The notes under the pieces: generated by a model | What the model was told of the DNA's origin: nothing | Databases searched by the model: none | The model's input: only the letters and a program-made list of their open reading frames with translations | NCBI GenBank assembly: GCA_963575645.1 | Contig: OY754469.1 | Span: 12,542,001 to 12,606,000 of the forward strand | Origin: Xanthostigma xanthostigma | Taxonomy: Eukaryota > Arthropoda > Insecta > Raphidioptera > Raphidiidae | Direction: 5' to 3' | DNA: 64,000 bases | Part shown: positions 19,685-30,669 of the stretch, piece by piece | Numbering within the stretch: the stretch's first letter is position 1 | Layout of the letters: the number at the start of each line of letters is the position of its first letter | Program-made: the position numbers and the translations under genes

Positions 19685-20815
19685 TAAGTAAAACTTCTTT
19701 ACGCACGCTTGACTTGAAGAGTAAGCTGGTGAATGCGTGACAAGATATTTACGGAAGTGTGATCGGGCGAGGCGAACGGAAGTTGAGAGGGAGATATAAG
19801 TTAGTGAAGATAGAAAGAGGATGACAAATACTTTACTGGCTGGTGGCGCCATCAGGTTGCCAAAAATATAAGCAGTACTAACAATAGAATGACACATACT
19901 TTACTTGCCAGTGGCACTATCGGGTGATGTTTATATTTTTTTCTTCTTACATTAGACTGTTCATTTCGTTCTTAAGGAGGTTGATCCGTTACAGTCCCAA
20001 TCAAAAGTAAGTCGAATTCTAAATGGGAACTTTTATAGTTTATAAGTCGATGATACCAATAAATTATTGTCATAAAGGCATAAATAAATATTTTTTTTTA
20101 ATATTAATTAATTATTTCAGTACTTTATATTTAATAGACTAACTTTTGTATTTTTTGTACAAAGTTAGGTTAAAAAAAATAAATGTATGTAAATATCTGT
20201 ATTTTACATATTTTTTGCAGTAAATAATTGAAAAAAGAAATTAGAAGTAATAAAAATTAAAATTAAATCATTAAAAAGTTGAAAATTCAGTTAAAATTGT
20301 TAAATCTGTCAAGAATAAAAGTCCATAATCGAAAAGTGCTAAGGTTTAATAATTTTTTTTATTGATTAAAAGTCTCCTAATTAAATTGGAAAAAATATTA
20401 AAATATGCGTAAGACATCGATGCTTTACATAGATAGTTTTCGGAACTGCTGACATTATTTGGTTATTTGCAAAAAATTAAAATGAACAGTTTGCATGCTA
20501 GCTTGACATATTTTCCATAAGACTACATGTAAAAGTTTTTTTTAATTTTAACTTTATAAATCTCCTAATGATTTTGGATTTTTTACAGAAAATTTTGTCA
20601 TACAAAAATCTATTAAAAAAACTTTATTTCAGATTTTTTCATTATCTTCGTAAAACGGCTCAACCTCCTTAAACAATTTTATAAATTAATATTTTGTTCA
20701 ATACATTAAATATTCTACGCTTAAAGTGAATAAAATTGTGAATTCATTTTAAAGTTCATATTTTGTGAATTTTCGGGTGAATAATAACAAATTATGGCAG
20801 GAAGAAGTTTTACTT
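19685..20815 (-). mobile_element. Dispersed element A (AAGTAAAACTTCTT ends), interrupted copy
   Basis: It is the reverse of 47915-48411: both have AAGTAAAACTTC-type inverted ends, GGCGAGGCGAACGGAAGTTG or its complement, and two ~20-bp repeats of CARTRAAGTATKTGTCAT type. A TTAA-flanked element is inserted at 19976-20668. Frames found in each copy are similar only because the DNA is. Confidence 0.75.
19976..20668. mobile_element. TTAA-flanked MITE nested in element A
   Basis: Ends GGAGGTTGATCCGTT and AACGGCTCAACCTCC are inverted repeats, and TTAA stands at 19972-19975 and 20669-20672. The matching empty site in the 48-kb copy reads (complement) CGTTCTTGAACAATT, confirming insertion at CGTTC-TTAA-ACAATT. 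TTAA duplication suggests piggyBac or another TTAA-specific superfamily. The interior is AT-rich without frames. Confidence 0.8.
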
Positions 20816-21399
20816 CAGTCGTGTGGTCTAAAGTACACTCGTTTTTTTTATTTAACAAGATGGCCTTTATTCTGGCGAGTAATAAGCCAGGGCTAGTTTT
20901 TATATTAGACTAATTGCGACGGAGTCTGATTGATTGGGAACATAAGCGACGCTATAAGAAGCAACACACATAACAGGGACACATGAGGGATGGAATACAC
21001 GGATATTAAGATTGGGGACATGGATACAAAATCTTGTCGATATAAATAATGTATAGTATGTAAATAGTTCACCCATCACGGGAATCGAGTCTCGAAGATT
21101 TTTCCGCTTAGCCGTTGGAAAACTGTTGTCCCCATACATCGATAAAGGTCGCGGTCAGTTTGTCAACAAGCGTGTAATTGCAATGAGTTCAGATGGACTA
21201 CTGAACTGTATTGTAACTCGTGGATATATCTGATAGTCTAGTTGTCATACCGTGTTCTATGCGAGAGTTTTCATATTGTGCTGTATAAACGCACAGGTGT
21301 GGACGCTTGTTTTGTATTAGAACTGTTACTGTGTATGTGCGTAGTTTAAAAATATTTTTTTTGTGGAATAACTACAAATTTACGGTTTTCGGATTTTTC
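20816..21399. other. Unassigned stretch
   Basis: No repeat match in the window and no coding homology seen; a minus frame at 20900-21139 shows no domain. Confidence 0.4.
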
Positions 21400-21572
21400 C
21401 CTTTACTTGTGCTATAAAACATCACTTCTTGCCAAATTTCATGATTCTAGGTCAACGGGAAGTACCCTATAGGTTTTCATTCCCTAGAGTCTTGACAGAT
21501 AGACAGACAGACGGACAACAAAGTGATCTTATAAGGGTTCCTTTTTTCTTTTAGAGCTACGGAACCCTAAAA
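21400..21572 (+). repeat. Lepidopteran repeat ending ACGGAACCCTAAAAA
   Basis: It carries TCATGATTCTAGGTCAACGG, GACAGATAGACAGACAGACG and GTGATCTTATAAGGGTTCC, then TACGGAACCCTAAAAA. I recognise this string from many lepidopteran genomes as a short interspersed repeat. The termini are inverted over GGTTCCT/ACGGAACC only near the 3' end. Its class is uncertain. Confidence 0.6.
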
Positions 21573-22599
21573 ACTACGCTGATTTCAAGGGCCACAAGCG
21601 ATCTTCATTGTCTTTTTTTGGTTGGTGATAATCTATTTTTTTATGAATTATGTAAAAGTTTAAATTAATACAACATCTAAACAAAAAAATATACAGAAGT
21701 GCGCGTGTGTTCAATGAAATTAGCATATTAACTTAAGGTCGCTTATTATCTAAAGTCTAAACTGTAAGAAAAGATAAAAAAGTTCATTGCTGAAAATACA
21801 CTGAATACTTTAGTACTCAAAATTGTATATCGTATGAATCGTTGACTTCTGTCCAATGATTAAACATGTATATGATTGAAATTGGCATACATCTAATATT
21901 TTTTTAGATGATTGTGTTTGTTTTTCTTCACATATTTATTTTACTGAAATAACAACTGAATATAGATGCTTGCAAATACATAATATAGGTATTACGGAAG
22001 ATTTAGTGCAATAAAAACACCGTTTTGAAATCATAGAGTTAAAAAGTTGGACGAGGATAAAAACCTATTCACTATCGGGAGTCGTAGTATGGAAGTCATA
22101 GGCGCAAATAGTGGAGAGTAACTCATAATTATAGTACGGTTTACTTTATGGAGCAGCGAAACAATGAAACAATGTAAAGCAGACCCGTTACACGCATAAA
22201 AATGTTCATTATGGTAGGTGTTTGTTCAGGGAAGAGAATGAACTAATTCTGTATTCGAGAATTATCGCGCTTTGAAGAGAGCTGCAATATATATATATTA
22301 AAAAACTGTCAATTAACGCGATCAACAAAAAACTCGGATCGCAGTGCCAAACCCTGCTGACACTATAGTATATTTGCTAATACAGGCAGTGTGGCTATAC
22401 TATATTAACTTTTAGACAAAAAAATACCACTTAATACACCCCTTAAAATAATATTCTTTTTAGTTGCATTATTTTTATCAATCTAACATCTGCACTAAAC
22501 TAAATGCACTCTTCAGTAAGTAAATCCATATCCGCAAACTAACGTTTTCAAAAAAAATTATAAGTCCGGTCCTGTCCGGCCGATTTTATAAAAAATTTT
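21573..22599. other. AT-rich stretch, nothing recognised
   Basis: No frames, element ends or RNA signals that I can support. Confidence 0.4.
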
Positions 22600-22604
22600 A
22601 AAAC

Positions 22605-22895
22605 CAATTTTTAAACTTTACTGAAGGGTTGAATTTCAATTTTGAAACGATTCTGAGAACTTTTTCGATGTCCAAAACATTTTTACAACCCCCAAAAAAC
22701 CACCCTTAAATTGACCCGATTGGGCCCATTTTAAATAGACTTCGTGCGGTGATAGATAAATAGACATTGTCAAAAATGGTGTCAAATTGTTCAGGAGGCT
22801 ATGAAACGTCGAGAAATGTTGGTCCGACCCCTAGGCCCCGCTATCCGACCGACGCCAATAGTGTATATGCCGTGTGGCAAATACACTAATGACAA
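22605..22895. repeat. Dispersed repeat, copy 2
   Basis: Second copy of the repeat at 1-360, without the (AT)n expansion and with a ~70-base gap after GTGCGGTGAT. It ends at the same place (AAATACACTAATGAC). Confidence 0.75.
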
Positions 22896-23580
22896 TCAAT
22901 CGCCTACAGAACAAACTATATAGTACGGGTCAAAAATCCACAGTTTGTATGCATGGGACGGGTATGTAAGGCACACACGTCCAATGCATAAAACATGTTC
23001 CGCTTATATAATATTATGAAGTATACGTGTTACGTTACTGTCAATTATTTTAACATTGAATCACAAAATACAAATACGAATGGTTTTGAATAGAGTAAAA
23101 CAGTGTTTTGCAGGTATCATAGGATAACTCAAAGTTTACATTAATAATGAATTCAGATGCCTGAGGATGGAAACTAATAATGTTTGATTAAAATACAGTA
23201 GATAAACAATATCCCAACTATGCATTCAATCGTATTCGAATATTTATCGAACACATATATATCACACACATTTTCAAAAATGCAATAATAATTACATCCT
23301 TTTATAACCACACGAATTCGCAGGAGTCGGTGAATTTTTGTTAGAAACACCCATTATTCATTTAATGAAAAATGAATTTAAAAATTGTGGAAAAACGCAC
23401 TTATCGTGGCACACACGACTGAAACAAAATTTCTATTGGTGTAATCGATTGTTGTAAAAAATAACTCTAATAATTTAGAGTGATGATGATCCTGTTTAAA
23501 TGTTTGAAGATTAAATGATGAATTCTGGTGACATAGGATCGATGAACTAAGCAAATACTGAAGGTTTTTTTATTGCATTT
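22896..23580. other. AT-rich stretch, nothing recognised
   Basis: No supported feature. Confidence 0.4.
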
Positions 23581-23588
23581 TATTGTCT

Positions 23589-23619
23589 GACGTTTCGGCA
23601 AACTTTATGCTATCTTCGG
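23589..23619 (-). ncRNA. Hammerhead-like motif, decayed (Penelope-type)
   Basis: On the minus strand CCGAAGA is followed by a short GCA/TGC stem and then GAAACGTC. This is the CUGANGA ... GAAA ... GUC order of a minimal hammerhead ribozyme, as found in Penelope-like retroelements, but the first core position pair is changed (CC for CU). No retroelement protein is nearby. It is a weak call, strengthened only by the better examples at 29 and 46 kb. Confidence 0.35.
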
Positions 23620-23849
23620 AGAATCAATGCTGTCTGTTTTCTCAGTATTGTTGTTATGTATAAAATAAATTAAAATAAAAAATGTCATCAACGGGTATTA
23701 AAATTACTATTTTTCTTACAAAAAAGTGACTGATTTTTACTAAAATTGTATAAATGTATCCAATGTAACTTGTTTAAAATTATACTGATTATTATCGATT
23801 ATTCTAAATGGGGAAATTGTAACATTAAATTACATACTGTTAGTCCAGT

Positions 23850-25690
23850 CAATACAAATTTAAATTTACTATAATTCGCATAGACCTGAAAATTGGCATA
23901 GGTCTTAAGTACACTATTACAAATAAAAAATCAAAAGCCCCCATCGATCCTACATCTGCTTCAAAATTAATTCAAGGTCAAAACTATCGTTTTTAACACT
24001 TTTCTCGTAAACGTTGTATTTCAATCGGCGGAAAGCAACCGGATGACTCTTGGTATTTGAGTTCCTGAAGCAATTTGGAAACTTTTTTGTTCAGTACCTC
24101 ATAACCCCAAAATGGAAGGAATCGGAGAAAAGGGGGGGGGGTCAAAACGTAAAAAAAAATTGTTTAGAAACCAAATGGAAATGCGGTAGCATTAAAGTAC
24201 ATGTACTCACTATTGTTTAAAAAAATTGTCATCCGAAACGTGCGGACGGTTTGCGCGAACCGATTTTTTGAAAATCGGAAAAAAAAAATTGTGTCGCAAC
24301 CGGTTGCGATTTTGAGGAAAATTCTTGTTTTTGTTCAGAGATGCTGTAAAAAAATTGTCATCCGTTTCTGCTGGACGGATTTTGAGGAATTAAAGGTTTG
24401 AGTGGCTAAAATTCTCGATTTTTCACTAGCTTTTTTCAAACATCATAAAAAAATTGCTAAAATTGTTAAAAACGGATGACGTTTCTTATACATGTTCTCA
24501 GAGGGTCCAACTATAATATGTATCAATGTCATCCGTTTTTATAACATTTAACCCCATTTTTCAACCCCTTACTTTTGTGCGATATTAATCAGAATATTGA
24601 GGTTAGACTCGTTTCTGATGGCATACAGATAACGTACACAACCCCTTTAGGGGTTGAAAAATGAGGTTAAATGTTATAAAAACGGATGACATTGATACAT
24701 ATTATAGCCAAGACCCTCTGAGAACATGTATAAGAAACGTCATCCGTTTTTAACAATTTTAGCAATTTTTTTATGATGTTTGAAAAAAGCTAGTGAAAAA
24801 TCGAGAATTTTAGCCACTCAAACCTTTAATTCCTCAAAATCCGTCCAGCAGAAACGGATGACAATTTTTTTACAGCATCTCTGAACAAAAACAAGAATTT
24901 TCCTCAAAATCGCAACCGGTTGCGACACAATTTTTTTTTCCGATTTTCAAAAAATCGGTTCGCGCAAACCGTCCGCACGTTTCGGATGACAATTTTTTTA
25001 AACAATAGTGAGTACATGTACTTTAATGCTACCGCCTTTCCATTTGGTTTCTAAACAATTTTTTTTTACGTTTTGACCCCCCCCCCTTTTCTCCGATTCC
25101 TTCCATTTTGGGGTTATGAGATACTGAACAAAAAAGTTTCCAAATTGTTTCAGGAACTCAAATACCAAGAGTCATCCGGTTGCTTTCCACCGATTGAAAT
25201 ACGCACCATTGCTTTAAGTATATCTAAAAATAGGTCAGACAAAAGTTGTAGATCATGCAATTGTCTACAAAAACTGTTCTTATATTTTTTTCCTACGAAC
25301 CACTGAGATATGGGACCAAAATGTCTATATAGGTACTGAACGTATTTATCAAAAATAACGTTAAATATTAATATGCATATTAGTATTTTCGATGTATGAA
25401 ATCACCATTTTAAAAGAATGGTGATTCGTAGGGGAAAAAAAGTATAAGAACAATTCTTGTAGACAATTGCATGATCTACAACTTTTGTCTGGCCTATTTT
25501 TCGATAAAATTTAACGTTTACGAGAAAAGTGCAAAAAACCGATACTTTTGACCTTTGACCTTGAAAAAATTTTGAAGCAGGTGTAGGATTGGTAAAGACT
25601 TTTGATATTTTATTTGTAATAGTGTACTTAAAACCTGTACCAATTTTCAGCTCTATGCATTTTATTGTTAACCTACCACTATTTTTTTGT
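23850..25690. repeat. Giant inverted repeat with near-identical inner arms
   Basis: The inner arms are 24010-24571 and 24647-25206, with only about a dozen differences that I can see in ~560 bp, separated by a 75-base loop (24572-24646). Both contain a run of ten G (or C). The outer arms (23850-24010 and 25510-25690) pair less well; the right arm is broken by a ~300-bp insertion (25207-25510). Outer tips resemble ACATAGTCCGGTCAAAATAG. GTCATCCG occurs five times per arm. Frames at 24201 and 25073 are arm sequence, with no protein signature. It may be a foldback transposon or a recent inverted duplication. Confidence 0.9.
25207..25510. mobile_element. Foldback insertion in the right arm of the giant palindrome
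   Basis: Its own arms, 25229-25305 and 25420-25500, pair over GTAGATCATGCAATTGTCTA and CTTATAYTTTTTTYCCTACG. Since the left arm of the big palindrome lacks it, it inserted after the palindrome formed, or the left copy was lost. Confidence 0.7.
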
Positions 25691-25825
25691 CTATTTTGAC
25701 CGGACTATGTTGCTCTATAAAGTCATCCTAAAACCAATATGAACGTATGGAATTCAATTATATATGGAGTACAGCTAGTAAGTCAAGTATAGTTATACAA
25801 TTCAGCGGTTTCAATCAACCACATT

Positions 25826-26061
25826 GCGAATAAGCTTATTTTTGATGGCATAGGGGACGGAGGGGGGGTCTAGATGGTGATGACGTCAGCAATATTTATT
25901 TATAACAATAAAGGAACTTAACAGATTTAAAAAAATATATACGAATGTTTACGTAGGTACACATACAGAAAGGGGTAAGAGCGTTGCTTCCTTTAGCTGA
26001 CAATGGGAAGGAAGGCAAAAATTACTAAAATTCTGTTTACGTAATAGTTGAATGGCCCCTA
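25826..26061 (-). mobile_element. CATTCAAGTATTACGTAA-family element, truncated
   Basis: On the minus strand it runs from GGCCATTCAACTATTACGTA through ACCATCTAGACC and GATGCCATCAAAAATAAGCT. It matches 35744-36103 but lacks the far terminus. Confidence 0.7.
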
Positions 26062-26159
26062 ATGACGCCAACTGTCAAAGAAGAAATCCGAAGCCTCAGC
26101 ACCAGATACCAAGATAGACTGCAGAATCATCCCAATCAGTAACCCTGTTCAGTCAAGGG

Positions 26160-26370
26160 CGTAGATATGGGAGGGGTACAGGGGGTAATTACCCCCACCC
26201 CAGGTTTCATCACGTTGATGATGAAAATGACAAAGAAATCATTTCCAAAAATGTTTATTTTCTATTAATTAATTAAGCGCTTTCGGACAATTATTAGACT
26301 AAAGCGGTTAATTAATTAATTGAAAATAAACATTTTTGGAAAGGATTTCTTTGTCATTTTCATCTAAATT
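26160..26370. repeat. Palindrome with ~57-bp arms
   Basis: 26219-26275 and 26308-26366 pair: ATGAAAATGACAAAGAAATC, TTTCCAAAAATGTTTATTTT and complement, around GCGCTTTCGGACAATTATTA. Just upstream, GGGGGTAATTACCCCC is a separate 16-base perfect palindrome (26190-26205). Confidence 0.75.
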
Positions 26371-26412
26371 TTTCCAAATTTATGTGCGTATTGAATAATA
26401 TTTATACGAACG

Positions 26413-26500
26413 TAGGCACCCAGCCACAACAAACGAAAAAAGACCTTTTTGTTGCGGAAATGAAAGGACTTTGTTTTGTTTGTTTCTTTTTGCTCTCCAA
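26413..26500 (+). repeat. Fragment shared with the hAT MITE interior at 4.1 kb
   Basis: GCCACAACAAACGAAAAAAG and GTTGCGGAAATGAAAGGAC match 4089-4160, so this is a fragment of the same hAT family without recognisable ends. Confidence 0.55.
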
Positions 26501-27147
26501 ATGTGCACACAGCAAAATTTTTCAAGTTAGGTTGCTAAAAAAAAGGTCATTCGTATTAATAAAACTTAAAAAAATATTGATTTGTTTGCTTTATTTTTGA
26601 AAAATCATACTTCGAATTTGACGAACGTATACTGAGATACTGCAATATACTTTTAGTAAAACCCTGGTTTCATTACGCAGTTGATCAGGCAAGAAGTTTT
26701 TAAAATTAATAGAACAAGTATACGTTATCAAATAAAAAAACTTTAGCTAGATCTAAAACAATGTTTCGTGTTCCAACTTTTAACAATGGTTCATTACGGA
26801 AACTCATCAAAACGAGTTTCTTCTATAATAAGATTACTTTTCAGTGTAATTCAATTTAGCAGATTCGTTCACCAACACAATCAAACAAAAGTCGATAACT
26901 CAAACAAATTAGAAACGTAATCAGGAACAAATGAAGTTGATTTGTATGCGTCTTTAGCACACAATCGGACGACTTTCAACTTTCAATAATTATTCATGTT
27001 TTCACAAGGTCATTTGAAAAAATCAAGTTAATTTGTTGACATGCTTGTTGTCATTTTGCTCTGTGAAAAAAATCCGTTATTATAGTAGCATTGCAGTTGT
27101 CAGAATTGAACTATTCCTTTGCGAAAAGAATATAATTAAAAAATATT
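26501..27147. other. AT-rich stretch, nothing recognised
   Basis: No supported feature. Confidence 0.4.
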
Positions 27148-27667
27148 AAAGGACCCCGCACAAACCTTATGAGAATTGGTTCTTGGTTAAATTGATTGAA
27201 AAATGGTTTTATTTTATAGTTTAAAGGTCACTAAGAAAAGTGTTCATGGGCGCATAGCCTAAAAACCAATATATTTTTAGCTACATATATGTTTAGCGAG
27301 ATTTTAGATATAGGGATATCCATTGAATTCACAAACACATTCCATGTTCAACTATTGTGCTTTTGTTTAGAAATAGAAAAATAGTCGAAATCTAGGTAAT
27401 GTTGGAAAGTATCAGCCTGTATAAAATAATAACGTCATATTAGGATTCAGCGCACTCGAAAACACATTTATAGAGCTTAGGATTTTTTAAGATTGTGAAT
27501 TCAAAGGATATTCCTATACCTATCTAAAATTTTTTGAAACATATCTGTAGCTAAAATTCTATTGGTTTTAGGACACCTTTTCTTAGTGACTTTTAAACTA
27601 TAAAATAAAACCATTTTCGATCAATTTAACCGAAACCTAGTCTCATAAGGTATGTGCGGGGTCCTTT
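27148..27667. mobile_element. Long-TIR MITE (GGACCCCGC family), complete copy
   Basis: The first ~150 bases, from AAAGGACCCCGCACAAACC, are the complement of the last ~150, with a ~10-base gap and scattered changes. Copies at 2777 (interrupted) and 4274 (left arm) show the family is active or recently was. The target duplication is not clear. No frame inside. Confidence 0.8.
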
Positions 27668-28263
27668 GCTATTAAATAAGATAACTTACTTGAAAATTAA
27701 TATTTTTTAATTTTTCTATGAACTATTAATGTAAAAGCAATCAACCAGAGGTGATCATCGATGCTTTCGCAAACAAACATTTTTTCCCATTATAACTTCC
27801 ATGCAGAATAATTAGGGGAACCAATATTTACATAAAATCTATTCGTTGTGTTAAATTCCTATATGTGTCAATAACAGTTCTACCGCCCCGTGTGCATATA
27901 TTTGCGTTTGACCCGTACAGTACCTATATTTAGATATCGTATTTTTGAAGTTTGGTTGAAGCTCGCATTAATTAATGTAAAACTTTCTGCAATTAGTTTT
28001 GGCAATATAACTCTGTCTTTTAAATATTGAATTAAACACAATATTTTTAGTAGCTTTCCTTTATGTTCACCTTCATGACATAGTTCCCTGGTATGAACTA
28101 TGAATACAATAGTAATGTGTCAACTAACATTCAAAAATATCTTTTACAGAAACAACTAATGCATCGACCAATCTAGGGAATCTTTCAATTTTTATATTTT
28201 TATGGACTTTTAATTTTTATAGTATTTTAATGCCTACATTTTATATTAATTTTGTTTAGCGAA
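27668..28263. other. AT-rich stretch, nothing recognised
   Basis: No supported feature. Confidence 0.4.
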
Positions 28264-28377
28264 ATTTACAATCAAAAATTTTGTATCGAAGGAAAGATGG
28301 AAGACCAATCCTATAAGGATTGAATCTGTGGCCTATTGCTTCGGCAATAAATAAAATTATTATTATTATTAAAATAT
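28264..28377 (+). mobile_element. Retroposon 3' tail
   Basis: A moderately GC-rich piece (GTGGCCTATTGCTTCGGCAA, then TAAATAAAATTATT) ends in (ATT)n. A poly-(ATT) tail of this kind is typical of the 3' end of a truncated LINE or SINE. No coding part is left. Confidence 0.5.
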
Positions 28378-28477
28378 TCGGAATATTCTGAAAAAGACAA
28401 AATGAGGATAAATAGTTTCCAGGATCTTAAAGCCGAACTTAAATTGGTGTACGCTGGATGAACTATAAAAGGTAAAT

Positions 28478-28904
28478 GGGGCAAGTGCATTTCTGGGGCA
28501 AGTGCAGTTACTGCCATTTTATTTCACATACTTGCATAACCAACTATGAATTAGAAAGCTGATGAACATTATTATTCCGTATTTTATTCACTGATGATTT
28601 TCAGCGGTATTATTATTGCGGAAAGATATGTTCATGGTTTACTGTTTACTGCAGTAGCCCCGTTTGTTAATCACAGTATTTATGTTTGAGTAATTTGTCA
28701 CTTCGTATGCTCTAGAAGAAGCAAGTGCGTTCATGGTAGGCTAAAATAAAAAAAAATCTTTAGTCCTGCAGAAATCTAACGAAGCGTATTATATACTGTG
28801 TTATACAAAGTATGCCCCAAGTTGGAAAAATTTCCTCAGCTAATATTCTTAGCATTTCGGCGATTGGAAATCATGATTTTAATTTTTTGGGTTGCACATG
28901 CCCC
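28478..28904. mobile_element. MITE with GGGGCAAGTGCA ends
   Basis: The left end carries GGGGCAAGTGCA twice in tandem (28479, 28496) and the right end carries TGCACATGCCCC. The interior is unremarkable. Boundaries are approximate. Confidence 0.5.
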
Positions 28905-29219
28905 AATTCATCTTACATAATATAGTAAAAGGATATATAGTAAAAGGATATATATGACGAAAAAGGGTTCCGAAGTGACCCCTTTTCGTTGTCTACTTTT
29001 TAGGGGTTCGAAGGTATCCACACTCGTTTTTTTGGAGCCCTTCCACAAATTACCTCTAGAATTGTATGTAAAAAAACTGATTGAAAAAAATTGTATTTTT
29101 AAATCTTTAATTAACGTCTGAATAGAACTCTTCAAATAGGTAAATAAATTTATCGACCAATTTTTTTCAGACTATATATTGACAAAATTAATAAAATATA
29201 AATCAATATTTCACTAGAT

Positions 29220-29251
29220 GACGCTTCGATCCGGATTTGGATCTTCTTCAG
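29220..29251 (-). ncRNA. Hammerhead ribozyme-like motif (left arm)
   Basis: The minus strand has CTGAAGA, then the perfect stem GATCC/GGATC around AAATCC, then GAAGCGTC. This is the hammerhead order with one core change (GAAG for GAAA). The stem III that would separate GAAA from GUC is nearly absent, as in the minimal hammerheads of Penelope-like elements, which act as dimers. Confidence 0.55.
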
Positions 29252-29381
29252 AAATAATCTAAAAAATATAAAAATTAATTAGTATATCTACTTATTTTCT
29301 AATAATAATAATAATTCAAACTCTATTCTATTAGAAAATGAGTAGATATACTAATAAATTTTTATATTTTTCAGATTATTT

Positions 29382-29411
29382 CTGAGAAGTCCAAATCCGG
29401 ATCGAAACGTC
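29382..29411 (+). ncRNA. Hammerhead ribozyme-like motif (right arm)
   Basis: This mirrored copy keeps GAAACGTC intact but has lost one or two bases in the CTGA(A)GA box. Stem II is weakened (GTCC...GGAT). Between the two arms every core element is preserved once, which argues that the ancestor was a real hammerhead. Confidence 0.55.
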
Positions 29412-29490
29412 ATCTAGTGAAATTTTGATTTATATTTTATTATTTTTGTCAATATATAGTCTGAAAAAAATTTGTCGATAATTTTATTTA

Positions 29491-30669
29491 TTAAAATTGT
29501 ATTTTTGTTGTCATTACATTTTATAATTAACAAGTAATGGCCTTTTTTAAGCACTTTTTAAATTCTACGTAGGAGGCCACAATTTTGCTTCTTGCCCAGG
29601 AGCCCCCAAGGTTCTAGTTACGGCACTGTGACTTGCTCTTAATAATTTCGTTATTAACCTAAAATCAACCCGAACGAGATCCGGTTAGTCAAACTGTACC
29701 TATATATAAAAAATATAAAAAATTAACATTGCTATTAAATAAAATATTTTTTGCAAAAAATAATTTTAATGAAAAACTGGCTATCTACTGTTTTAATTAC
29801 ATTACTCGTTTTTGAAAGGAAAATAAGTAAATTAAAAATTCAAGGCTGTTACCGACTGTGTAACGAAATAAACAATTTTATATATATTAATAAAAAGTAA
29901 TATATAGAATAAATTAGGGGTGGGGAATATTGACGGAAATCAAATTAAAGTGAAATTAAAAAAGCTCTCAAAGAGTACTTTAATAACCGTACCTATATAT
30001 TTTTGTAGATTCAAATACTTTTTTTGTTTATCTGTTTCGAATGACATGTGTGGATATAATTCACAAAATTTGCGAACAATTTACGGAATCCCTTTTTACA
30101 AACACAATAAGCTACCCTAAATTGATCACATATGTATCGGTTTGAAACAATCCTACGCCTGATCAATCATATTACACTGTTACATGATTATCTTACACAA
30201 TATTAAATCGACAAATTAATCGATTATTTTGTTCACTTTTATCAAAACGTTTCGTTGATTCCCAAACCATTAAAAAACTCGTGTCGTAGTGTCAAATCCA
30301 ACCGACAACAGTGTTTTTGCTATTACCATATAGGTACATACTTTTATTCTATACTGAGCATAGAAATAAAATCGCAATCAAACCATTAGGATGCAAACAT
30401 AATTGCGTCTTTTTTTACGCCGTAAGCAGAACAAGCACGGGGGACCTGGCTTAAGAAACTTCTTATTTGCTCCCTCTTGGGCCAAAAGCTGGGTACGCCC
30501 ATGTTAACGTCATAGAAAAAAACAAAGTTTTTGAAACAAAGATACTTTATTCAGATTGAATGCAAGTACATCAACTAATCTTATCATCGGAGAAATCAAG
30601 GGAATTACATCGAAAAAAGAGACGCAGATATATTTTCAATACGCTTTGTTGCCTTCGCTCACCGCTCAT
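29491..30669. other. AT-rich stretch with possible hAT ends
   Basis: 29590-29630 (complement CAGTGCCGTAACTAGAACC) and 30470-30505 (complement CATGGGCGTACCCAGC) each look like one end of a hAT element, but I found neither a partner end nor a target duplication. Confidence 0.4.

Larger units (their letters stand above)
29095..29490. mobile_element. Penelope-like fragment in inverted duplication
   Basis: The arms 29150-29290 and 29330-29485 are reverse complements around an (AAT)n-containing loop. Each arm carries ATCGACCAATTTTTTTCAGA or its diverged form and one hammerhead-like motif. The outer phrase AACGTCTGAATAGAACTCTT recurs at 40.6 and 60.8 kb. No reverse transcriptase is present. Confidence 0.65.

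Noticed and set aside
19637..19897. Conserved small protein shared with 48215-48424
   Set aside because: The peptides are alike because both are translations of the same dispersed element (element A), in copies of opposite orientation.
24201..24401. Gene in the palindrome arm (also 25073-25306)
   Set aside because: No domain; the frames simply read through arm sequence.
23850..25690. Integrated viral terminal hairpin (parvovirus-like)
   Set aside because: Arms are far longer than usual for such termini, and no viral replication or capsid frame lies nearby.
29590..29640. Complete hAT element ending near 29630
   Set aside because: Only one terminus (complement CAGTGCCGTAACTAG) was found; no partner end or 8-bp duplication.
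30470..30505. hAT element ending CATGGGCGTACCCAGC (complement)
   Set aside because: Again a single terminus without a partner or duplication.
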